From NCBI GenBank assembly GCA_026874595.1, contig CM049318.1, forward strand, positions 23,626,456-23,690,455: a stretch of 64,000 nt of DNA. The letters run 5' to 3'. Within the stretch, counting starts at the first letter, position 1. Every line of letters begins with the position of its first letter. The position numbers and the translations under genes were made by a program. The notes beneath the pieces are model-generated. The model was not told where the DNA came from, did not search any database, and saw only the letters and a program-made list of their open reading frames with translations. Below are positions 23,782-35,077 of this stretch, one piece after another. Origin of the DNA: Sipunculus nudus. Taxonomy: Eukaryota; Annelida; Sipuncula; Golfingiida; Sipunculidae.

Positions 23782-26700
23782 TTATCTGAAGTCATCTGCA
23801 CTGAACAGACCCTGAAATGAGATTGGTGTATATAACTGGTTATCATACATGAACATATCAGTATTCTAGTATATTATTATGTATACAGAAAATTGCATTT
23901 CTCTTACAATTACAAAAAGGCCTAGTTAGCACACCCATCAACAAAAGTTATTGCTTCAGGTCGTCTGATTGATAGTAAATTAGGCAGAAATCATCAGCTT
24001 TAATGTCAAAATTTTTTTCACAATTACCAGCTTAATTAAGAGTTTAAAACTCATAAGCAAATAATTGATTTTATTCATATTGTAAGAAAATCTTCAAATG
24101 CTCACATCCATGAAACAAGTGACCCATGGGTCATGACGCTCAGCTGCCAAGCATGACCTGTGACATCACGGACTGAGATTCACAACTTCCAGTCAAATTT
24201 TGAAGAACTAATTTGCCAATTTGTTGAAAATTTTCTATGACAACAGAAATATATATCACCTATGTCTGGTTAAAACACAGTGAATTGATGGTCTGAGGAA
24301 AATGCATGATTGTTAAGCTATCAGGAACTATTCCAACAGCTTGCTTGAAACCTGTCAGTCTCAAAGGAACACCACAAAGGGCAAATATAAGATCAAAATA
24401 TATAGCAAAAATCAAGGAAATACATGCAAGAATTATTGAGAAACAGGTGCTTCTGTATGAATTTTTATCCAATACAGGCCAACTGTACTGCACTTTTATA
24501 AATGATGGTAATATTTACTCAGAAATATTTGACCCAATCCTTTACAAGATTACATAAATATACATCCAACTGCATTCACTTTAACTGTTCTTGAGATAAT
24601 ATGATCAAAAGGAATTAAAAGATGGTTGCCTGGTGGCCATATTGGACTTCTGACAAGTCTGAAATCAGACAACAAACATTCTCTAAATCGGACCAAACAT
24701 TAAAGAAAAATTACTGAAACTGCACTGAAGAAAGAATTTCTAAGGTGGCTAACTAGCAGACATAATGGATTTCTGACAAGTATGACATTTGATATCCCAC
24801 ATTCTCCAGTAAGAGACCAAACTTGGGGCAAATTATCCAGTAATGAATGCCCAAAATAATTCAAAAGGCATGTCCAGGCCCTCATATCAGATTTATAGAT
24901 ATGCAATTGTAAAAAGTGTAAGTCCAATATTTTTTATTATCACTCTGCTTTTCAATGGGGTCGGCAGGGTAGGTAAACTGCCAAACCTGAAAGAAAATAA
25001 ATGCAAAAAGCATGACTAAGAGTCTTGAAATAAAACAAAAAGCCATCCTAAATCAAGGTACACATCCACATATTATGAGAACAAACACTTGCTTTTATAT
25101 GTGGTGATATATATAAAAGTATTCAGATATCTAGGAAACTAAGTTTATTGCTAGGATTCCATAAAATAAACTGCAAAATGTTCCCATCATCTTATAAATC
25201 AGTAGCTAAACCTTAATACTATACTCTCATAGTCTTAATGCCTGGCTGAAGCATTCTGACAACCAGTGTTTTTGTTATGAAGTAACAGGTACTTATCACT
25301 GAGCCTTATCACTTAATAGGCTGATACAAAAGGGAGTCATATGTCACCAGTGTCACTCACAATTACAGCCACACAAGGAAATGTACCAGCTGGAGTGGGA
25401 TGGTTATATATACAAGAAAAATAGAGATGGTCTATAAAATAAGTAATTGTGAACATCCCTGACCTATGACCTTGGCCTTTTGCCCATATATCAACTGGAT
25501 TCTTTCTAAATGATGGGTAACTACTAACCACTTAAATCTGGTGTAATTACTTGGCAACCAATGGGTGAATAACTTTGACCTGCAACCTTTAACCTGCTGA
25601 CCAGCTGACCCCAAAATCAATAAGTTATTTATTCAAGTAAAAAGACCCATAAATATGAAGTTTGAGTCAAACTGAGTGATGCATAGATGTGGCATATGTG
25701 AAAGACTGAAGGTTTGGGTTGAACAGTTACACTTGATATATGCTCACAAGCATTTAGAACAATTAAATATTGTGACCTTGACCTTTGACTTTTTGACCTC
25801 AACATCAATAGGCTTCTTCCCTTATTGGTAGGTAAGCCATATATGACAGATGGAAGGTACAGATTGAAAAGTTTGCCTGAAAATGACTCCACGCAAGAAG
25901 TGGGTGCTGTGAACTTGACCTTTGACCTCAAAATCAACAGGTCTTTTCCCCTGTTGGCAGAGAAGCGATATCAGTGCTGGAAGGTTTGGAATGAAAAGTC
26001 TAGCTTGAAATGTGTCCACAACCTTTTCAAAGAAGTGGATCCTGTGACCCTGACCTTTGACCTTGTGACCTCAAAATCTATAGGATTCTTCTCCAACTTA
26101 GTAGGTGAGCTATATGTTAAAAATCAAAGAACTGGGATGAAAGGGTTGGCTTAAAATGCATCCACAGGCTTTTTCAAAGAAGAGGCTCCTGTGACCTTGA
26201 CCTTTGGACCTCAAAAAAATTATGGTTCTTCCCCTGTTGGTAGGTGAGCTGTATGTGAAAGATGGAAGGTTTGGGATGAAAATTTTGTCTCAAAGAGTTA
26301 TTTCTGGGGGGTGCAAACACACACCATAACTTCGAGAATATAGGTCGCAGTGACCTAATTTCAGGTTTGCAAGGAGATCTTTTTATAACCTCTAAGACTG
26401 CATAGGGTTCATGGCCCTAGCCCCTACGGTTACGATTTGTGCCCTGCTAACGGCCGGACGGCCGGCCGGACAGACGGAAGGACGACGGACAAAGACCCAT
26501 CGCTATAGCCCGGCATGACTGAAAGTCAGCTGAGCTAAAAAAGTTAATCATATGCATGTAAAGTTAGTTTAATAAATTCACGTATATTGCTGGCATTTAC
26601 TTATTTATATTATATCTTAATGTTTCTGTGAAAAAGAATTGTATCTTTCTTGCAATGAAGCACCTGCTTTACCATATGTATGTGAAAATTAATTTAATCA

Positions 26701-29700
26701 ATTCCCCTATACAAAAGACACAAAATTCTTTATATTAACTTTAACAATTTCTGTGTGAAAGAGAACTATATCTTTCCTGCAAACAAATATATAGCTTTAA
26801 CTGGCATATGATGTTCTATATTCTGTTTAGTTACTCCTATAACCTTATGAAATAATACACACCTTTGCTCTGCGTAGGATAGAATCTTTACTGGCATCAT
26901 ATGGGTGTTCCTTGCTTGGGATCTCTAGCACTGCAGGTATGGGTTCAAGGTAGTTGTCTAATGCATGTCGGATCATCTCAGCTATCTGTTAACAGAAAAA
27001 ACCATATTTGATTAAAGAAAGCAGCTGCTAACTGGGTGAATAAAATTATGAAAAAACTAATTATCAGCATGTTCATTATAATTATAATCAGTTATGACCT
27101 GTGATCATCACAGAAAATTTACTGCAAGAACCAAATACAGTATTTATTCAAATTTATCAACATGTAAAAATACTTATGATGGAAAATTAATATGTACAGG
27201 ACAATTCAAATTACTGCACTGTAGGTTGTAACATGTTGATTTCACGGTTAACATATGCCTGAACTAGTAAATTTATTTATAGTAAAGAACAACAATGAAA
27301 AACAGTTCACTTTATTCAATATTCATTGCCTATTTAATTATTCAGTGACTATTTATCAGTTCAGCTTTGTTATGATGCTAATTTAATTAAATAAAATTCT
27401 CAAGGAACAAATTCCCGTAAATTCTGTGAATTTTACAGAAATAAAACTGTGTCAAGTGGATCATCAATAATACCAGGACTGAAGTTAGGCCTGTCTGGCA
27501 TATCCATTAATATTTATTTGTTAATTAAAATAACCCTGGGTTTTATCTTTATGTTATTTGTAATTATTCCCTTAAAGTTAATAATTTTAGCTTAGCTTTT
27601 AGTTATGAAAGAAATTTTTTTATGACTTTATGGTACTCTCATTATAGATAATAGATTTTGTATGACTGCAAATTATGTGTACATAAAAATAAAAGGAAAG
27701 GTACATACATTTTGGTTGATAAGGATGATGGCTATATCTCCTCTGGCTACAAATGACTTGAAGGTTTCCTCAATCTCACCCACACTGGTATCTGTGATAA
27801 AACAATGACACATTTATTAAGAATATGCATAATTAGTGATATGAGGATTGTTATAATTAGAAATACTATTTTATTATTTTGATTTTCATGCTTCTGTCAT
27901 GATCCTATGAAAATAATACAATCCTTATCAATGTTTCTTATTAAATATAATGATGTGAAGACATATGGTCTTGATCACAAGGTGTATAAATTGCAGGAGA
28001 ATCTATTTTTTTTTAACTTAAGCACACATATGTCCCAATGGTGATGAATCATAATTACTAGTTAAATCAAATCTCAGGGAGCAACTGGATAAATACAGAG
28101 TGTGATAGCATCATTTGTGTCTCAATGCAGTGGGCTGCTAATGCCTGTATATGTAGTATATATGCAATAATAAATAATATAATTTAAATTTAGGCTGCCT
28201 TTCCATGAACGCGATTTTTCTGCGATGCGATGGCGTTGCGTTGGCGTTGCGACAGCAGCAGAATCGCTCTAGTGTTTTAACCATGTAGCCTTTCCATGTA
28301 CGCGGGATCCCGCGTAACAAAAATGTCGCGCGGCGAAAATCTCGCATGTAGCGATTTCTGCAACACGCGTTCAACGCCCCGCTAGGCGAACCCTACATTA
28401 AGCTGTGTTTCCATTCATCCGTGAATCTCGTACGTCTCGTACGCAAAAATATCGGATCCCTCTTTATAAGATGAACTGTTTCCATATTTCCATTTTAACG
28501 TGCTCCACATGCGTATCCGCAAAAACAGACAGCATCGAAACGGATCGGTGAGCGATTCATCCGTTTTACAGATAGCAAAAATGCCTACATTTCCCAACAG
28601 TGCCCCGGCGCCGGGTGTGATTAGACATACTGACCTGCCTGTCGTCCTTTCAGTTTCAAAAGAGGCACGTTAAAGGGTATCCGAAGGAAAAATATGCGGA
28701 TACATTGAAAACATAGCTTTAGGTGTTATTTTACTGCGACGTATCGCAGAAAAATTGCGTTCATGGAAACGTTCTGGCGGCGCGATTATGCCCACATGTC
28801 GCGCGGCAAACGCGTCGCGCTCATGGAAAGGCAGCCTTAATCTGATTAAATGAGTGATGTGTTCTCAAATATAAGGATGGTCTTCAAGCAGAAATTTAAG
28901 GCTTGGAAAAGTAGTAAATGTAAAGTACATGCATCCAGCAGAGGAGCTTAATTTATTATATTAATAAGAGTCATTTATTTAATTGATAACATTCTGCTGA
29001 GATATGCAGTGAATCATGGGTGATGTTCAAATGCCCTTTGCAGATCCATATAAATGAGGAGGTGGTTCACTCACTTTTGTCCACTACCATGAAGTTTGGG
29101 TGTCTGTGCTTGTTCAGCTCTCCAACACCACCCAGCAAGAAGCCTGTGCACGTATCCTACGGAAAATAAAAAACAGGATACTTTTTAATACAGTAACAAA
29201 TACCATTAGCAATGTATGCTGTTGTCTGCATGTAACATATATCATAACAACATTTAAATTTGTTTCTATATAACAAAATTCTTTATTTCACCTAATATTT
29301 GGTCACAGCTCACAATACAAAACCAACGTTTACATATCATTTCATACATAATGGCATGCTATTTATGGAAATGGTATGCCTGGTCAGATCATGATATACA
29401 TATTAGCTGAAAAAATAGAAAATCATAAAACAGTACCTTTTGTTGTCAAATATGACTGCCTGATTTGTGAGCAGTGTATATTAAGAAGTCAGTTCTTTGG
29501 TGAAAGACTACCTGGTAATACTATAGGAATGGACAAAAGTATTGATGAGATCAATAATAATAAATATACCTCTATGGTTTTCTCTTTCATTTTTTTTAGA
29601 ATATTCTAGGTTTTGATTTCTCTTATGTAGGCCTAAATTAATAAATACTTACTCTTATTAAGAAAAACAGACCAAATTTCAAAATAAACTGAATAATTCA

Positions 29701-30441
29701 ACTAATCATAAATATTATATTTAAGTAAATATCTTTTAACTCATGAGTAACTAATATTTTCATTATCTGCAGGGCTAGCATTATCACATAAGCTTTATCA
29801 TACCTTATATCTGTCTCACTGACAGGTCAGGAAATGTGGACTACATTTCTCAATAATGACCTACAAATCCACTTCAGGATGACAAGCTACCTCTTTGACG
29901 ATATCCTTATACCAACACTTACAAACGAAATTACCATCTTTGCATGAAGTGAATTAATTATAAAAATTCCAAAATAATATGCAAATACCAATATTTTGCA
30001 TCCATAATTCATGTTCATCAAAAACTGAATTATCTATTTCGCTTTTCGGTTGGATTGATGATTTACTTTAAGTATAACTTCACAAAAAATAACCTATTTA
30101 ATAGTTCACTGCCTTGACCACATTTTTGACAGATAAAATGTACACAAACTTCAATGAATATATATTTGATTGATTATTTATCATTAATTAAGCAGGCTCC
30201 TTAATCTCAATTAAAGCACTGTGCAGCCTTGGCGTCTGTCATCCTCCAATTCTTCCATTATCGCCTAAACACGCCCACCTCATCAATAAACGTGTATTAT
30301 CAACAATTCACTGAATCTGGGATTGATATATAAAATGTCAGATCACAAGAAATTGATTATTGTATACCGGAACATCTGTTAAAAAATTACCTCATCGCCG
30401 ATTACGGCGAGAAGTTTCCCTTTTTGTGCTGAATGTGTCAT
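23782..30441 (-). CDS. ATP6V1F: V-type proton ATPase subunit F, 5 exons, complete
   Basis: Subunit F of the V1 rotor stalk, which couples ATP hydrolysis to proton pumping in vacuolar and endosomal membranes. Minus-strand exons: 30391-30441, 29075-29156, 27709-27791, 26863-26985, 23782-23811. All introns are GT-AG with matching phases, giving 122 aa (human 119). Recognised segments: [10 protein letters not shown] (9-17), [19 protein letters not shown], the [20 protein letters not shown] block, [25 protein letters not shown] in two pieces, and the last exon GLFSADDFR-stop, which matches the family ending (GMFTAEDLR type). The N-terminus MTHSAQKGK is longer than the vertebrate form. Intron 4 is about 3 kb and contains a competing 3' exon candidate at 24882-24986. 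Confidence 0.96.
24115..24160. repeat. CCATGGGTCA dispersed motif
   Basis: ACAAGTGACCCATGGGTCAT followed by GACGCTCAGCTG. The core palindrome ACCCATGGGT with a neighbouring GCTCAG or its inverse also occurs near 1186-1216 and 19487-19513, with a diverged form near 5032-5048. It probably marks ends of a dispersed repeat family. Confidence 0.6.
24882..24986 (-). CDS. Possible alternative last exon of ATP6V1F
   Basis: A strong acceptor (TTTATTTTCTTTCAG) opens a frame in the phase left by ATP6V1F exon 4. It reads [17 protein letters not shown] and continues to TGA at 24884-24882, 34 residues. Joining it would replace the conserved GLFSADDFR end. No good internal donor is seen, so it would act as a terminal exon. 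It may instead be a cryptic site. Confidence 0.3.
   Translation of the reverse strand, partial: VWQFTYPADPIEKQSDNKKYWTYTFYNCISINLI
25430..26545. repeat. About 146-bp tandem repeats with GTGACCTTGACC cores and hairpin tail
   Basis: TGTGAMCYTGACC-type cores at about 25771, 25909, 26043 and 26191 recur with 'cttcccctgttggtaggtgagc' segments. The array ends with a GGACGGCCGGCCGGACAGACGG stretch and CAGCTGAGCTAAAA at 26527-26540, the same tail as the 6.5-kb and 22.1-kb repeats. It lies in ATP6V1F intron 4. Long ORFs here follow the repeat unit and are not genes. Confidence 0.8.
28193..28836. mobile_element. PIF/Harbinger-like MITE, 644 bp, TTA target duplication
   Basis: The ends begin GGCTGCCTTTCCATGA. 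The left TIR 28193-28214 and right TIR 28815-28836 match at 21 of 22 positions. TTA flanks both sides (28190-28192 and 28837-28839), the duplication typical of PIF/Harbinger elements. The interior is rich in GCGCGGC-type motifs, unlike the AT-rich surroundings, and encodes no transposase. It sits in ATP6V1F intron 2 and is split by a second element. Confidence 0.88.
28401..28718. mobile_element. Second Harbinger-like MITE nested inside the first
   Basis: The left end AGCTGTGTTTCCATTCATCC and the right end, inverted, AGCTATGTTTTCAATGTATCC match with a few changes. TTA lies directly outside both ends (28398-28400 and 28719-28721). It interrupts the 644-bp MITE, so it inserted later. No coding sequence. 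Confidence 0.75.
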
Positions 30442-32411
30442 TTCTCCTGTCGGCAGAGGCAAATGTCAGATGGAAATGATTCAACGGTATGGACTAAAAT
30501 CCGGATGTCGGATATCGGATGTCGAATGCCTAGCTTGTGTCAGTACTAATTAACATATACTAAGTAAACTGAACACCACCAAACAGCCAGAAGATTAGAA
30601 TCATAACATGATTGTCTTTTTTTCCAGTTTAATTTATTTATGTTTGATGGAGTATGAACAAACACACATGTGTTACATTGATTTTATGTAAAGTTACTAT
30701 CTGCTCCATAATTCAACATAGTAAAATTACGGTGTTTATATAATCGTTCATTATCTGTGAAATGTTCAGTGCCTACAACAAATAAATTTAAATAGTTTTT
30801 CTTATACCATTCCCCAGAAGAGAAAGTTATAATATTTAAAGGGCGTTTAAATGACACGTTTTGTTGTTCAAAGGCTATTGAAAAAAATGTAAACATTATT
30901 GTGCATATGTGTAATATATGATTCATTATAAGATTACAACAATATAATATAATATATACATTATTTTACACATTTGAATTGCATTATAAGCCGTCTGTTT
31001 AAAAATATGAACAATTCTCTTTTCTTGACAGGAATATTCTGTCATGGACAAGTAGGATCAGTAACAATATTTAAGCCGCCAGAAAAAAGTTATGGTTCTT
31101 AGGCACTTTTTTCAGAAACAAGTGCGGGCGGGCGATATTTTTTTTAACCTTTTTTTTGTATGTTTCGATAAAAATGATATATGATCAGGAAAAAGAATAA
31201 AAATAACAGAATTGTTTTGCTAAATAGGTAAAAGCATTACATTACAAAGGAATTCTGATCAAAATTGTACTATTTCATCTTCTTGAAAGATGAAAATCAA
31301 AATAAAATTTTGTGTGTGCATGGGGGGGGGGGGGGGGATGGGGGGGGGGGGGGGGGTAAAAACTGACGCGCGGGCGGTGCCTTAGAACCATACCTTTTAT
31401 ATTTTATGCCTAACTATCTATGGTTAAAATATATTTTTGCATATAGGTCTGCAGTATGTCACAGATAATGATTACAAAGAATATATGCAGGACGTACTTT
31501 TTTTTGTTTATTTAATTCACAACAATTGTACACCTCAGGTGATATTCAATGTAACGGACACATATATTTATTGATAACATTCATAAAATCCATTAATGTA
31601 AAACGTCATGTAAAAGGAGCACTGAAAAGCAACCTTCACCTTGTGAGGTGCACAGTTCGATCTATAGTGGACTTTAAAAACACGTGTACAAGATTGCAGT
31701 TGACCCATAATAAGGACAATATTACATATTTAAATGACTGTAAAGTCAATTTCCACTGAACTGGCTAAAACATTGTGACTGAGAGTTACCTAATAAAATA
31801 ATTGTCACAAAGAGTTGATAAATTTACAGAGGTTGAAGAGTTATATAAAAAATATTTCTATTTTATCTAGCACTTTCCTCTTCCCCAACAAGTATCATTT
31901 TCACGTTATGTATATATACATATATATATATATATAGGCTATATATATGTGTGTGTGTGTGTGTATATTTATATGTGTGTGTGTGTATACTAGCTGATAA
32001 AACCGGTAACCGGGCTTTTCTTCGGGCTTGGGGGCTGTATCAAATGAGACGAGGAATTTTGGCTCAAGGGCGCGTCCGGGAATCGCCTTGGCATCCAACA
32101 TCCAACATCCGAATTCAGACATTCAGATTTTATTCCGTACCTGATTCAACATGTGACGTAGTCATTTCTTGTGTAGATAATGTTTACATCACATGACACC
32201 GAAAAATGTACATACGAAAATTAAATCCCATTTAATTTAATTAAGTTATATACACATAATGTTATGATTAAGTATAAAATTAAAAAAAAAAGAATAGGAG
32301 AAGTTTGTTCAACAAAGTTATATTTAAATCCAGCCATCCCGGCTTTGTATAATTTCAATAATCCAGGATTCAAATTTCCTGCAGTACAGTTTTCCTTGAC
32401 ATCACACGAAG
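30442..32411. promoter_or_regulatory. Divergent intergenic region between ATP6V1F and DCTN2
   Basis: About 2 kb separates the two start codons, which face away from each other. It should hold both promoters. It contains MITE copy A, TA and GT microsatellites (31911-31988) and otherwise AT-rich sequence. No clear core promoter motif was identified. Confidence 0.5.
31088..31411 (-). mobile_element. AGGTATGGTTCT-type MITE, copy A
   Basis: The ends are inverted (left ...TTATGGTTCTTAGGCAC, right GTGCCTTAGAACCATACC). Read on the minus strand it runs AGGCACCGCCCGCG, then long C runs (plus 31322-31337 and 31340-31356 as G), and matches copy B at 43569-43858 in the opposite orientation. It lies between ATP6V1F and DCTN2. 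Confidence 0.75.
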
Positions 32412-35033
32412 ATGGCAGCAGATCCGAAATACGCCAACCTGCCAGGAATTGTAAGAAATATTTAACTCTCTGGCTTTGTTGATACCATAACCCTCACAGA
32501 GACTTGTATTCTGAAGTATGAATAATGTTTTCCAAACGCCAGGAGAACCATGCACACGTTTTCTTGTCATTATCTGGCTGATCTTGGTGGATGTAAACAC
32601 CCGGCTGTCAAGTGACAGCTGTCATTAAGACTGACAGGTCGTCAGCCGGCATCTGGCTAGATGAGTCATTCTGAAACTGATATTTATATCAGATTTTACT
32701 CCAAGGTTTTGACTAAGCGTTGTATTTTGATGGTATTATGGGATCGATTATAGAACTACTCCAAACAATTTATTTAAAAAAATAGGGATGTGTTCAGTAT
32801 TGGCCCTACAATCTACATTCTGCTTTTTTGCAATTTTGGAACATGAAAATATTAAACCTTTATTTAATAAAGGCCATCCTTCCTACAACGGAGGGGGGGG
32901 GGGTCGCTGGAAGAAGCATTTAAATCCTGCGACCCCCCCCCACATGATCAGTCATGCTTGAGCATACAAGAAGGACCAGGGTAAATGCATTTTATCACAG
33001 GAAGGGGCGGGCTTGAATTTTAATAGAAAAACAGCATTTATATTCCCATATTCTATTAAATAATCAAAATTTATTGAAACATTGTTACATGCAAGGGCTA
33101 GCTTAAACCCATTAGAACTATGACAAACAACTTTTATGCTTAAAATTAATTCTATAAGCACCTACTAATAACTACAACAAAACATATGCACAAGGATGAA
33201 ACCTAGTATAAATATGCTGCATCTAGTTCTTTCTAGAAAACTCTACAACAAAAAAAGCACCTTTAAGATATTGAATGAAAATAGCAAATGAATGACTGCA
33301 TGAATTGAATTAATCAATAAGCTCAGATTTATTGAAACTAAACACATCACCCAGTATGACATGAGGGGTTATTGATAATACCTGTATTTTTTTAACTTTC
33401 TTCCTTAATCATACAGACATACAGGTGTTTCACATTTCAGTTCCAAAATGTGAAATATATGTAAAGCTACTACATCATATTTGTACTAATGATCGATCAT
33501 GAAATTATAACTGATTCCTTACACTAGTTATAGCATTCGAATAAAATCTGAACTCTCTAGAGGCTGCAGTTGTGCAAGAAATCCCACCAAAAATATGCAC
33601 CTGTTGCAGTACCACCAGTTGACAGATCTGTTGAGACATTATTTAAGCTGAAAGACATATAGAATTAGCAAAGAATTAATATAACCTGCTATGAATTGTA
33701 TAATGCAGACACTTTCGCAAAGTGATTTCTGTATTGCTATGTCCTGTTGTGAATCCATTCATCTCATGAGTTGCCTGATGATACACACCCCCCCTAGAAT
33801 GCTATATATATACAGTGAAACCTGAACAAAGCGACCACTGCCGCCAGCGACCGTCTTTGACTTACGACCGAAAAACGAATACACCGAGCTTAATCACTCT
33901 TTAATGCCCCTGTGTTGAGCGACCGTTTGTGGTACGCGACCACCGACCGCCCAGATGTGGGTGGTCGCTGGTCTAAACCTCCGTTAAGCGACCGTTTGGT
34001 GTAGCGGTAGTGGCACCTGGCGTCATAAGTTAAGACTAAAACGACCGTGCCATTGACCGTCTCTTGAATGTGCAGGTGGCAATGGTGACCTACTTTCCCC
34101 GCGGTGAATTGGACATTAATTCACAATACCCCTACAGGTGTCAATGGCCTAGGGCCCGCGTCCTTTTAATCTTTCTCCAAAAATGAAAGTTCGGCGAATA
34201 TTGCGAGGGAACATGTAAACGACGCAATTCTTTAATTCTGATGCCTGTGTACCATTATTTTTTTTAGCACAGCCTATCTTTGAACACATCGTGTTTGTTT
34301 AACGATTGTCTAAAACATCTTTACGGTAAAGGATCACGTGCTCTAGGGGAAATCCCTCATTAACATTCATCGAATAGAACTCCCGTTGTATTTCTGACAC
34401 CGCGGTCGCATTCACTACGCTGCGGTCGTAGACCGGAGTTCATAACTAGTCTTAGCGATGTGTAAATAACATTTGCGCGGATTTAATTTAAAAGAAAAAG
34501 TGAGTCATGAAAGTAAGTTTGTCATAACGTTAGAGATCAACTGTCATTACTTATCACACACATTTTGACTTGACAACAAGTCAGTTCGTGACGACGACAA
34601 ACTGACGACCTGCTTCGATAACATCAATAGAATATTCATCAATAAGACAAAAGGACTCAATGCTAACTACCAATAGTACCAATATAGAGAGACTGTTTGA
34701 TAACGTGAGCAGTCACCTGTAATCAAATGATCAATCCCTTCATACCTGCCTTGAAGTTTATTGAGATTTTAATGGGGTCTGTTTCTAAAACCAAGTGACT
34801 CATTGTGTACTCATGGTACATCATTAATTAGCGGTTTGTGGTTTGTGCAATATAACAAACAGGCTATTCAAAGCTTTTGATAAAGGCTTGTTTAATAAAG
34901 TTATAAAAGGACCAGCTTTCTTTGATAATTATTAATAAGATTCCCTTATTAAGCAGAGCAAAATTGATTAACTGTTTAAGTAAATATTGTTGTTACCTTG
35001 TAAATATTGTTGTGAATATCTTGATTATCTATA

Positions 35034-35077
<44 letters not shown>

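Noticed and set aside
25825-26154. 109-codon plus-strand frame
   Set aside because: Made of 146-bp repeat units; sequences like DPVTLTFDL recur wherever the GTGACCTTGACC repeat occurs.
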